A DNA stretch of 56,231 nt from Gammaproteobacteria bacterium (GCA_016928055.1 JAFGLM010000011.1:1-56231); one strand, 5' to 3'. Numbered from the stretch's first letter, positions 26,051-35,846 are shown. Translations and numbers: made by a program. Notes: a model not told the origin generated them from the letters alone.

Positions 26051-27625
26051 ATGACATATCAGGTTCTAGCGCGAAAGTGGCGACCCCGGAATTTTGCCGA
26101 GATGGCGGGTCAGGAACACGTTTTACGCGCGCTTATTAATGCTTTGGATCAGAACCGCTTGCATCAGGCCTATTTGTTTACGGGTACCCGTGGGGTCGGC
26201 AAAACGACGCTGGCGCGTATCCTGGCCAAAGCGCTGAATTGTGAACAGGGTGTCAGTTCAAAGCCCTGTGGAATATGCAGTGCTTGCAAGGAAATTGACG
26301 ATGGCCGATTTATCGATTTGATTGAAGTCGATGCGGCGTCACGCACCAAAGTCGAAGATACCCGTGAATTGCTGGACAACGTGCAGTACACCCCAACCCG
26401 AGGTCGTTACAAGGTCTATCTTATTGACGAAGTGCATATGCTTTCCGCACATAGTTTTAATGCCTTGCTTAAAACTTTGGAAGAACCACCACCGCATGTG
26501 ACATTTTTATTGGCAACGACTGATCCGCATAAATTACCGGCGACGATTTTATCGCGCTGTTTGCAGTTCAATCTAAAACGCATGTCACCTGAAGTGATTG
26601 AACAAAGGCTGATCGAAATTCTGCAACATGAAAAACTTCAGCACGACAAGATCTCGTTAAAGTATCTGGCGCAGGCGGCAGATGGAAGTATGCGGGATGG
26701 ACTTAGCCTGCTCGATCAGGCGATTGCCTATTGCAAAAGCGTGTTAAATGGCGATGAGGTGGCGGCGATGCTGGGTCTTGTATCGCGTGAACCGATTTAC
26801 GAAATACTGCGCGCCATCCAACAACACGATATCAGAATGTTGATGGATACCGTCAACATTCTTGAAGACAGTGCAGCTGATTTTCAAACTGTGCTGGATG
26901 ATGTGATCAGCGTTTTACAACAATTGGCATTAGTGCAATGGGTGCCTGAATTACCTGAAGAAGAGAATCAGCTACTGAACGCGTTGGCTTCGGATTTTTC
27001 GGTAGAAGACATTCAATTGTTATATCAGATAGCATTGTTGGGTAAGCGGGATTTATCCTTATCGCCCGATGCGCGGCGCGGTTTTGAAATGGTTTTGTTG
27101 CGCATGCTTGCGTTCAGGCCCGTCAGTAACAGTGCGCCGATGCCTGGTACTCCACCGCCAAACCGTGAGAATGTTGACCATAAAAGTTCAGATAGTACGC
27201 CATTGATTTCAGAGAACAAGACAATAATGGCGGTTACGAATGAATCTGGAGACGACTGGAAAAGCATTTACAGGGCATTGGATTTGAAAGGCATGGTTGC
27301 CGAACTGGCCGCTAATGTTGATATTGGACAGTGGGAAGGTGACGATCTGAATCTGATATTGGCTGAGCAACATGCACAATTATATAAAAAAGATTTTGAA
27401 GAGCGACTTGGCGACGCAGTTAGAAAGTACTTGAATCGCAAGGTCAATGTTAAAATACAAATAGGTCAACCAAAAGGCGAAACGCCGGCCGCGGAAATCA
27501 GACGCAAAACAAAAGAGCGGCAAGCTGAAGCGGTCAAGTCCATCGAACAGAATCAGACCGTTAAGGCATTCAAAGAAAAATTTAATGCAAAAGTTGATAC
27601 GACAAGTATTCGCCCTCAGGATTAA
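26051..27625 (+). CDS. dnaX: DNA polymerase III subunit gamma/tau
   Basis: A 524-residue clamp-loader ATPase. Walker A is GTRGVGKT near residue 44, a four-cysteine zinc module (C64 onward, C..CGICSAC) follows, the DExx region is LIDEVHML, and the SRC motif is SRCLQF. The C-terminal part after about residue 365 is the linker and tau-like domain that binds the polymerase. The gene is shorter than in E. coli. I did not see the classic A-AAA-AAG slippery site in the correct frame, so a separate gamma product is not predicted. It heads the dnaX-ybaB-recR group. Confidence 0.95.
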   Translation: MTYQVLARKWRPRNFAEMAGQEHVLRALINALDQNRLHQAYLFTGTRGVGKTTLARILAKALNCEQGVSSKPCGICSACKEIDDGRFIDLIEVDAASRTKVEDTRELLDNVQYTPTRGRYKVYLIDEVHMLSAHSFNALLKTLEEPPPHVTFLLATTDPHKLPATILSRCLQFNLKRMSPEVIEQRLIEILQHEKLQHDKISLKYLAQAADGSMRDGLSLLDQAIAYCKSVLNGDEVAAMLGLVSREPIYEILRAIQQHDIRMLMDTVNILEDSAADFQTVLDDVISVLQQLALVQWVPELPEEENQLLNALASDFSVEDIQLLYQIALLGKRDLSLSPDARRGFEMVLLRMLAFRPVSNSAPMPGTPPPNRENVDHKSSDSTPLISENKTIMAVTNESGDDWKSIYRALDLKGMVAELAANVDIGQWEGDDLNLILAEQHAQLYKKDFEERLGDAVRKYLNRKVNVKIQIGQPKGETPAAEIRRKTKERQAEAVKSIEQNQTVKAFKEKFNAKVDTTSIRPQD

Positions 27626-27683
27626 GCGGACTGTAACGCGGCGTGGAAAATAAGTTTATCTGTAGATGATGACAGGAGTGGAA

Positions 27684-28007
27684 ATGAAAGGTGGTCTTGG
27701 CAACTTAATGCAACAAGCGCAGAAAATGCAGGAACAGATGCAACGTGCGCAGGAGGAATTGGCAAACCTGGAAGTGGAGGGGCAGTCAGGAGGCGGCATG
27801 GTCAAAATTATTATGACCTGTCGTAATGAAGTACGCGGAGTCAGGATAGACAATAGCTTGATTGGCGAAGATAAGGATATGTTGGAAGATATGATTGCAG
27901 CAGCTTTGAATGATGCGCTATCGAAAGTAGAACAGGCTTCTAAAGAGAAAATGTCTGGATTGGCCGGTGGGTTAAATTTACCGCCGGGTATGAAGTTACC
28001 CTTTTGA
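27684..28007 (+). CDS. ybaB: Nucleoid-associated protein, YbaB/EbfC family
   Basis: A 107-residue DNA-binding protein. It begins [20 protein letters not shown] with the family's long amphipathic helix and continues with [11 protein letters not shown]. Start ATG 27684 has AGGAG 6-10 bp upstream; an ATG at 27666 is less well placed. The dnaX-ybaB-recR order is strongly conserved in proteobacteria. The protein binds DNA as a dimer and is thought to affect gene expression broadly. Confidence 0.93.
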   Translation: MKGGLGNLMQQAQKMQEQMQRAQEELANLEVEGQSGGGMVKIIMTCRNEVRGVRIDNSLIGEDKDMLEDMIAAALNDALSKVEQASKEKMSGLAGGLNLPPGMKLPF

Positions 28008-28032
28008 TTTTTAAAAACAATAAATTCGTTAT

Positions 28033-28629
28033 ATGAGTTATTCGCCTTTATTGCAGCAGCTTATCGATGCATTGCGTTGCTTGCCGGGTGTTGGTGCAAA
28101 ATCTGCACAGCGTATGGCGTTTTATCTGCTTGAGCGCGACCGAAAAGGTGCAGTGCATATGGCGGACAAATTACAGGAAGCCATGCAACGCATCGGGCAT
28201 TGTGCGATTTGCAGGAATTTCAGTGAAGAGAAGATATGCGCTCTCTGCGCGAACAAAAAGCGAGATAGCAGCCAGTTGTGCGTGGTTGAAACACCTGCGG
28301 ATGTGGTTGCGCTGGAACAGTCGGTTGGTTACCGGGGTTTGTATTTTGTATTAATGGGTCATCTATCGCCGTTGGATGGAATTGGGCCCGCTGAGTTGGG
28401 GCTTAATATTCTGGCTGAACGATTTAAACAGGAAGACATAAAAGAAGTTATTTTGGCTACGGGTACTACTGTGGAAGGCGAAGCAACGGCGCATTATATT
28501 ACAGAAATGGCGCGTGGAAATGGTGTTAGCGTTTCACGTATTGCTTATGGTGTGCCGCTGGGCGGTGAACTGGATCTGATAGATAGTGGCACTTTGTCTC
28601 ACGCTATGAATGAACGTAAATCGGTTTAA
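28033..28629 (+). CDS. recR: Recombination mediator RecR
   Basis: A 198-residue protein. An N-terminal helix-hairpin-helix ([14 protein letters not shown]) is followed by a four-cysteine zinc finger ([16 protein letters not shown]) and a Toprim domain ([23 protein letters not shown]). With RecO and RecF it loads RecA at gaps; recO is also in this window at 43720. Its end overlaps an upstream in-frame ATG of the HIT gene, but the better HIT start lies 19 bp after the recR stop. Confidence 0.96.
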   Translation: MSYSPLLQQLIDALRCLPGVGAKSAQRMAFYLLERDRKGAVHMADKLQEAMQRIGHCAICRNFSEEKICALCANKKRDSSQLCVVETPADVVALEQSVGYRGLYFVLMGHLSPLDGIGPAELGLNILAERFKQEDIKEVILATGTTVEGEATAHYITEMARGNGVSVSRIAYGVPLGGELDLIDSGTLSHAMNERKSV

Positions 28630-28648
28630 ACGAAAGGAGTGCCTTTCT

Positions 28649-28996
28649 ATGAGAAACGAAACATTGTTTGATAAAATTATCAACCGGGATATAAAAGCAG
28701 ATATCGTTTTTGAAGATAAAGACGTGCTGGCTTTCCGTGATATTAATCCGCAGGCACCCACACATATTCTGATTATTCCAAAACGACCTATTGCAACACT
28801 CAATGATTTACAGGCTGAAGATGACGCACTGATAGGGCGTTTGGTACTGGTTGCAAAAAAACTGGCTGCTGATGAAGGCTTTGCTGAGAATGGCTATCGC
28901 TTGGTGATGAATTGTAACGAAGCCGGCGGGCAAACGGTTTTTCATATTCATTTGCATTTATTGGGTGGTCGCTCTTTTGGCTGGCCGCCGGGCTAG
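28649..28996 (+). CDS. hinT: HIT-family nucleotide hydrolase (HinT-like)
   Basis: A 115-residue histidine-triad protein. HIHLHLLGG near the C-terminus is the catalytic triad, and ETLFDKIINRDIKADIVFED is the family start. HinT enzymes hydrolyse purine nucleoside phosphoramidates. ATG 28649 is preceded by AAAGGAG, whereas the longer frame from 28610 would overlap recR and has no ribosome-binding site. It is convergent with rsgA. Confidence 0.92.
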   Translation: MRNETLFDKIINRDIKADIVFEDKDVLAFRDINPQAPTHILIIPKRPIATLNDLQAEDDALIGRLVLVAKKLAADEGFAENGYRLVMNCNEAGGQTVFHIHLHLLGGRSFGWPPG

Positions 28997-29023
28997 TTGC
29001 GAAAGATTTATTACTTTTGCAGA

Positions 29024-29899
29024 TTATTTGCATCGTTGCATCAGTTCGCAATAGTGTGACCAACGAAGCCTGGTAATCTCGCCTTGTTCAACGGCAAGAC
29101 GTACCGCACAACCCGGTTCATGCAAATGTGTGCAGTTCTTGAACTGGCAATGCTGACGATAGGAATTAAATTCCAGAAAATTTTGCTGTAGTACTTCAGG
29201 TTCAAAATATTCAATGCTAAATTGCCGTACTCCTGGTGAATCAATCAGTTCGCCGCCTCCTTCCAATTGATAGAGCATTGTTGTTGTCGTCGTGTGACTG
29301 CCGAGGCCGGTTATTGCGGAGATCGTCTTTATTTGTATTTGCTGATCGGGAAGTAACGTCTGCACTATCGAGGATTTACCAACACCCGATTGACCAACCA
29401 GAACGCTGGTCCTGTTTGAAAATAATTGCGAAATTTTGCCGGTTGTATCGGGTAATTTGCAGGAAGCAATAACGACAGGCACACCAAGCGATTGGTAAGT
29501 TTGTAGATAGCGTTTAAGGTCTTCGAGTCCGGTTTTTTCCAGTAAATCAGACTTGTTTAATATGATGCTGGTATGCAATCCATGATGTTGGGCATAAAGC
29601 AGATAACTGCTGACCATTAACCAGTCGGGAGCGGGCACTGGCGCGATAACGACGACCAGTTGGTGCAAGTTAGCGGCCAATGGTTTTAATTGACCGCGTT
29701 TATCAGGACGACTTAGTTCGGATTTGCGAGGCAGGACGGATTGGATAATAACGGAGCCATCAGATTGTCTGGAGTATTCAACAAGATCACCGCAAACCAG
29801 TAATCCTAATCGTTTAAGGTTTAAACAATTTATTAATTCACCCTTCTCGGTTCGGATAGCAATATTATGGCCGAAATTTGCGATAACTTTAGCGACCAT
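29024..29899 (-). CDS. rsgA: Small-subunit biogenesis GTPase RsgA
   Basis: A 291-residue circularly permuted GTPase that checks late 30S assembly. An OB-fold N-terminus precedes the G motifs in permuted order: ILNKSDLL (G4) comes before GQSGVGKSS (G1) and DSPGVRQF (G3). A C-terminal zinc knuckle follows (CQFKNCTHLHEPGC). The length is on the short side of normal. It lies 21 bp after the dehydratase-fusion gene on the same strand, so the two are probably co-transcribed. Its common neighbour orn is nearby at 31397. Confidence 0.95.
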   Translation of the reverse strand: MVAKVIANFGHNIAIRTEKGELINCLNLKRLGLLVCGDLVEYSRQSDGSVIIQSVLPRKSELSRPDKRGQLKPLAANLHQLVVVIAPVPAPDWLMVSSYLLYAQHHGLHTSIILNKSDLLEKTGLEDLKRYLQTYQSLGVPVVIASCKLPDTTGKISQLFSNRTSVLVGQSGVGKSSIVQTLLPDQQIQIKTISAITGLGSHTTTTTMLYQLEGGGELIDSPGVRQFSIEYFEPEVLQQNFLEFNSYRQHCQFKNCTHLHEPGCAVRLAVEQGEITRLRWSHYCELMQRCK

Positions 29900-29920
29900 A
29901 TAGCGACGTTTGTTTGGTGA

Positions 29921-31261
29921 TTATTTCGGTTCATGCTTGACCGGTTTATAGGTATTGCTGTGCATAACCAGTGTTTCATCATCTTCGATACCAGGATCCG
30001 ATTGATGCTGTTCCGGTGTTTGTGGTTTTTGTTCGGGTGCTGGTGCAGTCGGTTTTCGACTAACGGCATTGGTTGGATCTGAGCTTAGAACCATGGTTTT
30101 TTCCACATTATCTTCTTCGGAATTTTTATTTTGAACAGGTGCCTGTGGTGGTTCTCTTAATCGCCTAACCGCATTGGTCGGATCTGAACTTAGCACCATG
30201 GTTTTTTCCACGTTTTCTTCTTTGCTGTTTTCATATTCCTTGGTCGATTCAATTTCACTGGTTTTAACGGCGGCCGTGATTTTTTCTATTTGTTGCGGTG
30301 CCAATATCAAGGTGCGCTCGGGATCATCATCCGATGGAGGCATTTCATTAATAAAGGTATCTTGCTCGTCTTTATCCGGTTCAATGATAAGGGTTTTATC
30401 GTCGATCTCGGCCGTTGCTGTTGTGTCGGGCAGAATAACGGTTGATTCTTCATCTTCGTCAATGGATTTTGTCAAATTGTTTTCAGCGACCGATTCCATA
30501 CCCGGTGGCAATATTATCGTCGACATTAAATCAATATCCGATTTAACCGGACCGGGCATAACAAAATCATCTGCTGCTTTGGAAATATTTGGATCAATCA
30601 GCGTTCCCGAAGTACTCATTGAAGATGGTGTTGGTTTGTCGGCAGGTTTTTCTGGTCTGGAGCTGCTGTCAGCCGTCGATGCTACTGCCGCCACCGCGGC
30701 TTCCTGCTTGACGGTTGCTTCATCATCCGGATCGATTAATTTAAATTCATCTTCGTCATCATCATCAATGATGGGCTGTTGCGCCTTTGGTTTTTCCTGT
30801 TTCTTTAACAACGCGTTGGCTTCGGCGACATCGAAAACTAAGGCCTGTTCAATCTTCTGTTCATTAGCTGATTTTTCTTTGTCCGGACTCCCGGTGTCTT
30901 CAATTCCATCTTTAGCAGGTTGATTCCTTCTAAACAAAGAATCGACTTTTGCGGCACAGATAAAATCGTTAACCGTCAGACCCCTGGCAATGTGGGATGT
31001 GTAGCTGACTTCACAGTAATCGTAGCCGATCTGCAGATCGGGGTGATGATCTTCACGATTGGCAATCCAGGCGATTGCGTTGACAAAGCCAACCGTTTCC
31101 TGAAAATGACTAAACTTAAACCGCCGTTGAATGGCCTGCTTGTTTTTGCTGATATGCCAATCCGGATTGAGCTGATTCAAGAGTGATTGAGCAACAGATT
31201 CTCGTATCGGTGTGGTACCCTTTTTCAGAGCAGTACAATGACGCGATGCTAGCCTGGCCAT
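29921..31261 (-). CDS. Pterin-4a-carbinolamine dehydratase domain fused to an acidic repeat tail
   Basis: A 446-residue protein. Residues 15-108 are a complete PCD/DCoH domain with His72-His73-Pro74, His90 and Asp99 at the spacing of the catalytic residues of rat DCoH. PCD enzymes are normally about 100-120 residues. Here some 335 residues follow, acidic and Pro/Ser/Thr-rich, carrying about ten copies of a T-x-x-hydrophobic motif: TLIDP (220), STIILPP (247), STVILPD (273), KTLIIEP (289), RTLILAP (316), KTMVLSSDPTNAV (353 and again 388) and ETLVMHS (429). The tail looks disordered and resembles a row of FHA-binding or phosphorylation sites; that reading is inference. GGGAGG precedes the start. 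No phenylalanine hydroxylase gene is in the window. Confidence 0.85.
   Translation of the reverse strand: MARLASRHCTALKKGTTPIRESVAQSLLNQLNPDWHISKNKQAIQRRFKFSHFQETVGFVNAIAWIANREDHHPDLQIGYDYCEVSYTSHIARGLTVNDFICAAKVDSLFRRNQPAKDGIEDTGSPDKEKSANEQKIEQALVFDVAEANALLKKQEKPKAQQPIIDDDDEDEFKLIDPDDEATVKQEAAVAAVASTADSSSRPEKPADKPTPSSMSTSGTLIDPNISKAADDFVMPGPVKSDIDLMSTIILPPGMESVAENNLTKSIDEDEESTVILPDTTATAEIDDKTLIIEPDKDEQDTFINEMPPSDDDPERTLILAPQQIEKITAAVKTSEIESTKEYENSKEENVEKTMVLSSDPTNAVRRLREPPQAPVQNKNSEEDNVEKTMVLSSDPTNAVSRKPTAPAPEQKPQTPEQHQSDPGIEDDETLVMHSNTYKPVKHEPK
30066..30211 (-). repeat. Tandem 105-bp-spaced repeat in the dehydratase tail
   Basis: The stretch at 30066-30106 recurs with few changes at 30171-30211. 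It encodes the residue repeat VEKTMVLSSDPTNAV twice, 35 codons apart. This points to a recent internal duplication inside the tail. Confidence 0.8.
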
Positions 31262-31396
31262 ATTATGGAACCTCCCAAAGGGTCGTGTTCTGCCGAATCA
31301 CGACATAAGCGGCCGCTGTATGATGAAGAAGCGATGATAAAAATGTACCATAGGTCGTTGATTTTACAAGTTTAGGGTACCTAAAAGCGAGTCTGC

Positions 31397-31942
31397 ATGA
31401 GTAAAAATAATGAAAATCTGATCTGGATTGATCTGGAAATGACCGGTCTGGATTCCAATTCTGATCAAATTATTGAAATTGCGTCGGTGGTTACTGATAA
31501 ACAACTCTCGGTTTTAGCGGAAGGGCCCGTATTGGCAGTCTATCAACCCGATTCAGTGCTTGAGTCCATGGATGAGTGGAACACACGACAGCACGGACTT
31601 TCAGGTTTGTCCGCAAGGGTCAAAGCCAGCAAAACCAGTGTGGCTGATGCGGAAAAACAGACCCTCAATTTTATTTCTCAATACGTTGAAAAAGGCTTCT
31701 CGCCGATCTGTGGCAACAGTATTTGCCAGGATCGCCGTTTTCTGGCGCGACTCATGCCGGAGCTGGAGGCTTATTTCAATTATCGAAATCTGGATGTCAG
31801 CAGCCTGAAGGAGCTGGTCAGGCGCTGGGCGCCTGATATTGCTGCAGGATTCAGCAAAGAATCCAGGCATCTTGCACTGGATGATATTCACGATTCCATC
31901 GCGGAATTACGCTATTATCGTGAGAAGATCATGAAAATCTGA
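31397..31942 (+). CDS. orn: Oligoribonuclease
   Basis: A 181-residue DEDDh 3'-5' exonuclease that degrades di- and short oligoribonucleotides, including pGpG from cyclic-di-GMP turnover. Exo I motif is [10 protein letters not shown], Exo II is [10 protein letters not shown], and Exo III is [11 protein letters not shown] with the catalytic His. The length is standard. It is divergent from the dehydratase fusion and rsgA; the orn/rsgA neighbourhood is common in gammaproteobacteria. Confidence 0.95.
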   Translation: MSKNNENLIWIDLEMTGLDSNSDQIIEIASVVTDKQLSVLAEGPVLAVYQPDSVLESMDEWNTRQHGLSGLSARVKASKTSVADAEKQTLNFISQYVEKGFSPICGNSICQDRRFLARLMPELEAYFNYRNLDVSSLKELVRRWAPDIAAGFSKESRHLALDDIHDSIAELRYYREKIMKI

Positions 31943-31958
31943 TTTATTCAGAGCTTCC

Positions 31959-32771
31959 TCACAGTTCAACCGGCAGGTCAGCACGATTACCCCAGTCGGA
32001 CCAGGCACCAGGATAACCTTTGACGTTTTTGTATCCCATGTTTTCCAGCACAATACACATCAGTGCCGAGCGCTGGTGTGATTGGCAGTAGCAAATTATT
32101 TCTTTGTCCTCGGTAATACCCCTCGTTAATAGCAATTCACGGATCTCATTTTCCGATTTAAACAACGTTGGGTTGCTTGCAGATTTGGTCAGTTGCCAGT
32201 CCAGGTTGATCGCGCCCGGTATGTGACCGGCCCGCTCGGCACGCACGTCGTCGCCTTTGTATTCAGCTTGACTGCGATTATCAACGATGCACGCAGAGTC
32301 GCTGTTTAAGCGTTGTAAGATGTACTCAGCATCAACGACGCGGGATGTTTGTCGGTCAGCCGAATAGACAGAAGGTTGAATGACAGGTACGTCCGTTGTA
32401 ACAGATTGATCTTGCGACAGCCAGGCCTGCATACCGCCGTTTAGTATGGCAACTCCAGTGTGCCCAAAGGCCAACAGAGTCCAGGCAAAGCGACCGGCGA
32501 CGGGTGTTGCGGCATCATCGTAGACCACAACCTGTTGGCCGATTCTGATACCCAACTGACTCATGGCAATTTTGAAATCACCGATATCCGGCAGTAATCC
32601 GTTGGCCGGCGGCCGGGAACAATTAAATCGCGAAAGCTCAAAATGTACGGCCGTACTGATATGGCCGTTGAGATAAGACTGCCGGGGTCTGACATCAATC
32701 AAAGCAACCTTACCTGTTTCTATTCCATGTTGCAGTACATCACTATCGATAATTAATTTGTGATTAAACAT
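31959..32771 (-). CDS. Tandem-rhodanese sulfurtransferase, RhdA-like
   Basis: A 270-residue protein with two rhodanese domains. The N-terminal one (residues 8-120) has Asp in place of the active cysteine (VVYDDAATP) and is structural. The C-terminal one has the active loop CQSHQRS with Cys229, close to CQTHHRS of Azotobacter RhdA rather than to the CG[ST]GVT loop of SseA. It moves sulfane sulfur, for example from thiosulfate to cyanide or another acceptor. It is convergent with orn and lies 23 bp downstream of nadB on the same strand. Confidence 0.88.
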   Translation of the reverse strand: MFNHKLIIDSDVLQHGIETGKVALIDVRPRQSYLNGHISTAVHFELSRFNCSRPPANGLLPDIGDFKIAMSQLGIRIGQQVVVYDDAATPVAGRFAWTLLAFGHTGVAILNGGMQAWLSQDQSVTTDVPVIQPSVYSADRQTSRVVDAEYILQRLNSDSACIVDNRSQAEYKGDDVRAERAGHIPGAINLDWQLTKSASNPTLFKSENEIRELLLTRGITEDKEIICYCQSHQRSALMCIVLENMGYKNVKGYPGAWSDWGNRADLPVEL

Positions 32772-32794
32772 ATCCGCGCCAGGCTGCTGTGCTG

Positions 32795-34462
32795 TTAGAG
32801 GTGTAATGAGGCCAGGTTATTGTCGTCATCCGAGTCATGCCTGTGAGCGGGAAGAGTAGGTGGTTTTAATATGGTGGCTCGTGAGCGGGGTATGGTATTG
32901 GGATAATCCAGGGTGAAATGCAAGCCACGACTTTCGTGTCGTTTCATTGCGCAGCGGACAATGAGATCAGCGACAGTCGCCAGATTGCGCAATTCAATCA
33001 AGTTATTACTGACCCGAAAATGGCTGTAATACTCATTAATTTCCCGCTTAAGCAATTGAATACGATGGGCAGCCCGCTGCAGACGTTTATTAGTGCGAAC
33101 AATGCCGACGTAATTCCACATGGTGAGGCGCAGTTCATGCCAATTGTGGGATACAACAATCTCCTCATCGGAATCGGTTACGCGACTCTCGTCCCACTCG
33201 GGTAACGGTGGTGGCTCTGGTGTATCCGGTAACTCCCGCACGATGCTGTCGGCAGCAACATGACCAAAAACCAGACATTCAAGCAGAGAGTTACTGGCCA
33301 TCCGATTGGCGCCGTGCAATCCGGTACAAGCCGTTTCGCCAATGGCATAGAGGCCGGCCAAGTCAGTGCGACCGTTTAGGTCCGTCATCACGCCACCGCA
33401 GGTGTAATGTGCCGCCGGCACTACCGGGATGGGACCTTTGGTCATATCAAATCCAAGTTCGGAAGTTTTGGAGAGGATATTGGGGAAGTGCTGCCTGATA
33501 AAATCCTCAGATTTGTGGCTGATATCCAGTAGCACGTACTCGAGACCCAAGCGCTTCATTTCATGGTCAATTGCCCGGGCCACAATATCGCGGGGGGCGA
33601 GTTCACCGCGTTTATCAAATCGCTGCATAAAGCGTTCGCCATTGGGTAATAGCAGATGTCCGCCTTCGCCGCGCACCGCTTCGGAAATAAGAAATGATTT
33701 GGCTTCCGGGTGGAACAAACAGGTCGGATGAAATTGCATAAACTCAAGATTGCTGACACGGCACCCGGCGCGCCAGGCCATGGCAATACCATCGCCGGTG
33801 GCACCGTCGGGGTTGCTGCTATAGAGATAAACGCGATTGGCACCACCGGTAGCGAGTATCACAATCCGAGCCGGCCAGCACTCAACCTTGCCGGTCTCCA
33901 GGTTCAGAGCATAAACACCGAGGCATCGATTCGTTTTTTTCCCCAGTTTAGCTCCATTGAGCAGATCGATTGCGATACGATTTTCGGCAAAACGGATGTT
34001 CGGCTCATTTTCAGCGTTATTCAGCAGGGTATTGTGTAAAAATTTCCCGGTCGCATCGGCAGAATGTATAACCCGCCGATAACTGTGACCACCTTCACGG
34101 GTCAGGTGATAGGGGGATGTGCCTTGATGATTTTTATCCCGCGTGAATGGCATGCCTAACGATTCAAGCCAGGCAATGACCTCAGGGGCGTGCTCAACGG
34201 TGAAACGTACGGCATAGGGATCACACAGACCGGCGCCTGCATTGATGGTGTCATTGATATGGAAATCAAAATTGTCCTTGTCGTCAAGAACGGCTGATAT
34301 CCCGCCTTGTGCCCAGTAGGTACTGGTCTCCTGAGAACCGGCTTTGGCCAGTATCGTGACACGACAGTGCTGCGCAAGCCGTAGCGCGAGAGATAATCCG
34401 GCAGCTCCCGCACCGATTATCAGAACATCGTTATTTTTCTGTTTTTGCATGCTTGCCGCCAT
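32795..34462 (-). CDS. nadB: L-aspartate oxidase
   Basis: A 555-residue FAD enzyme that makes iminoaspartate for NAD synthesis. FAD-binding [15 protein letters not shown] lies near residue 13, [28 protein letters not shown] near 205, and [18 protein letters not shown] and the [18 protein letters not shown] segment are all family marks. The start could be ATG 34462 or ATG 34450; the second has GGCGG just upstream. It is divergent from rpoE, as in E. coli and Pseudomonas. Confidence 0.95.
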   Translation of the reverse strand: MAASMQKQKNNDVLIIGAGAAGLSLALRLAQHCRVTILAKAGSQETSTYWAQGGISAVLDDKDNFDFHINDTINAGAGLCDPYAVRFTVEHAPEVIAWLESLGMPFTRDKNHQGTSPYHLTREGGHSYRRVIHSADATGKFLHNTLLNNAENEPNIRFAENRIAIDLLNGAKLGKKTNRCLGVYALNLETGKVECWPARIVILATGGANRVYLYSSNPDGATGDGIAMAWRAGCRVSNLEFMQFHPTCLFHPEAKSFLISEAVRGEGGHLLLPNGERFMQRFDKRGELAPRDIVARAIDHEMKRLGLEYVLLDISHKSEDFIRQHFPNILSKTSELGFDMTKGPIPVVPAAHYTCGGVMTDLNGRTDLAGLYAIGETACTGLHGANRMASNSLLECLVFGHVAADSIVRELPDTPEPPPLPEWDESRVTDSDEEIVVSHNWHELRLTMWNYVGIVRTNKRLQRAAHRIQLLKREINEYYSHFRVSNNLIELRNLATVADLIVRCAMKRHESRGLHFTLDYPNTIPRSRATILKPPTLPAHRHDSDDDNNLASLHL

Positions 34463-34565
34463 TTCGCAATATTAAAACAATTGTGACATACTTGCCGCGC
34501 TTCGGCATGGTGCAATAAAAGCATGATAATCAGCGTCATGCTAAAAAAGGCATTACACCATATAT

Positions 34566-34592
34566 GAACTAAACCTTTACCAGCAGGTCTAT
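34566..34592 (+). promoter_or_regulatory. Candidate sigma-E-type promoter before rpoE
   Basis: GAACTA (34566-34571), 16 bp, then TCTAT (34588-34592) fits the GAACTT-N16-TCTRA pattern of extracytoplasmic sigma factors, with one change in each box. rpoE autoregulation is common in this family. It would give a leader of about 55 bp. Confidence 0.5.
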
Positions 34593-34652
34593 GAACGCAG
34601 CATTAGGCAGTTTGAATCGGATTGCAAAAACAGAGACTGGTGGAACGCTCTG

Positions 34653-35234
34653 ATGAGTGAACGTGATACCGATCTGGAACTCGTTCAACGGGTGCAATCC
34701 GGTAACAAGATGGCGTTTGATCTGCTGGTTATTAAATACCAATCCAGAATCGCCAAATTGATCAGCCGCTTTGTCCGTAATTCGGCCGAAGTCGAGGACG
34801 TAACCCAGGAGGCCTTTATTAAGGCTTATCGTGGCCTGGCTAATTTCCGTGGTGATAGCGCGTTTTACACCTGGTTGTATCGAATCGCTATCAACACCGC
34901 CAAGAACCACCTGGTGGCAGCCGGGCGCAAAACGCCTGATATCGGCGTTGATGCTCAGGAGGCCGAGCAGTTTGAAGGCGCAGGCTGGCTGCAGGAGCAT
35001 GCGACACCGGAACGCGTGATCCTGGCCGAGGAGATCAAACATCAGGTTTACGACACGATTGAGAGCCTGCCTGCAGAGCTGAAAACAGCCATTACATTGC
35101 GGGAACTGGAAGGCTTGAGTTATGAGGAAATCGCTGAGGCGATGGATTGTCCAATTGGTACGGTCAGATCACGTATTTTTCGGGCGCGCGAGGCGATTGA
35201 TGTTAGTTTAAGGCCTTTATTGGATTATGATTGA
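34653..35234 (+). CDS. rpoE: RNA polymerase sigma factor RpoE (AlgU)
   Basis: A 193-residue extracytoplasmic-function sigma factor. Region 2 has DLLVIKYQSRIAKL and VEDVTQEAFIKAYR; region 4 has LPAELKTAITLRELEGLSYEEIA and GTVRSRIFRARE. It is held by RseA/MucA and released by envelope stress. The next four genes are its regulators RseA, RseB and RseC and the protease MucD, an intact operon of Pseudomonas type. Start ATG 34653 has GTGGAACG upstream. Confidence 0.96.
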   Translation: MSERDTDLELVQRVQSGNKMAFDLLVIKYQSRIAKLISRFVRNSAEVEDVTQEAFIKAYRGLANFRGDSAFYTWLYRIAINTAKNHLVAAGRKTPDIGVDAQEAEQFEGAGWLQEHATPERVILAEEIKHQVYDTIESLPAELKTAITLRELEGLSYEEIAEAMDCPIGTVRSRIFRAREAIDVSLRPLLDYD

Positions 35235-35261
35235 ACCAGTAAGCGTGTGGGGTGCAAGTGT

Positions 35262-35846
35262 ATGAGTAACGACCTATTTGATGCTAAGCAGGTGTCTTGC
35301 TGCATGGATGGTGAAGCAACGGATTATCTGGATACCTTAAGCCGCAATGAGGAAGCGAGGGATTGCTGGTGTCGCTTTCATTTCATAAGAAGCCTTTTAC
35401 GCGATGACAAGATAACGCCATTATCGGCAAATTTTCATAAGCGTGTAATGCAAGTCATCGAGAACGAACCCACCGTATTTGCCCCCCAATTATCTTCACA
35501 TCGCAGGATTTTTGCTGATAAGCAGTTTATTAAACCGATTGCCGGACTGGCTATCGCAGCGACCGTTGCAGCCGTTACTGTGATGGGCTTTCAGACTTTT
35601 TCTTCATCGGAGCAGGGGCAGTTGCTGATCAGTTCATTAGGCGGCCGCCCCGTGCCTATTGCGACGGAATATGCTCCAGAAAGCAATCTGGTATCGAATA
35701 AGGCTGAAATGATTTTGGCCAGTGATGCGATTGGAGATAAACTGGATACGTATTTACTGGGCCATATGGAGCAGTCCACCGACGGCGTCAATGCTCAAGG
35801 CATGCTTCCATATGTCAGATTAGCTGGGTATGACGATAGTCAGTAA
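35262..35846 (+). CDS. rseA: Anti-sigma-E factor RseA (MucA)
   Basis: A 194-residue single-pass inner-membrane protein. The N-terminal cytoplasmic anti-sigma domain includes VSCCMDGEATDYLDTL and a helix to about residue 65, the membrane helix spans about 91-110, and the periplasmic part follows. It binds RpoE and is cut in steps under stress. ATG 35262, with GGGG about 10 bp upstream, is preferred over an in-frame GTG at 35247. Its stop and the rseB start share one base (TAATG). Confidence 0.9.
   Translation: MSNDLFDAKQVSCCMDGEATDYLDTLSRNEEARDCWCRFHFIRSLLRDDKITPLSANFHKRVMQVIENEPTVFAPQLSSHRRIFADKQFIKPIAGLAIAATVAAVTVMGFQTFSSSEQGQLLISSLGGRPVPIATEYAPESNLVSNKAEMILASDAIGDKLDTYLLGHMEQSTDGVNAQGMLPYVRLAGYDDSQ

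Noticed and set aside
27382..27396. Programmed frameshift site in dnaX (run of A before G)
   Set aside because: The A-run is read TAT AAA AAA GAT, so it is not in the A-AAA-AAG register needed for tandem slippage, and no clear downstream stem was seen.
30174..30923. 250-codon frame on the plus strand
   Set aside because: It is the antisense of the acidic dehydratase tail; its Ser/Val-rich product mirrors Asp/Glu/Thr codons of the real gene.
31959..32771. Naming the rhodanese sseA
   Set aside because: Its active loop CQSHQRS differs from the CG[ST]GVT loop of mercaptopyruvate sulfurtransferases; it is closer to RhdA, so no firm symbol is given.
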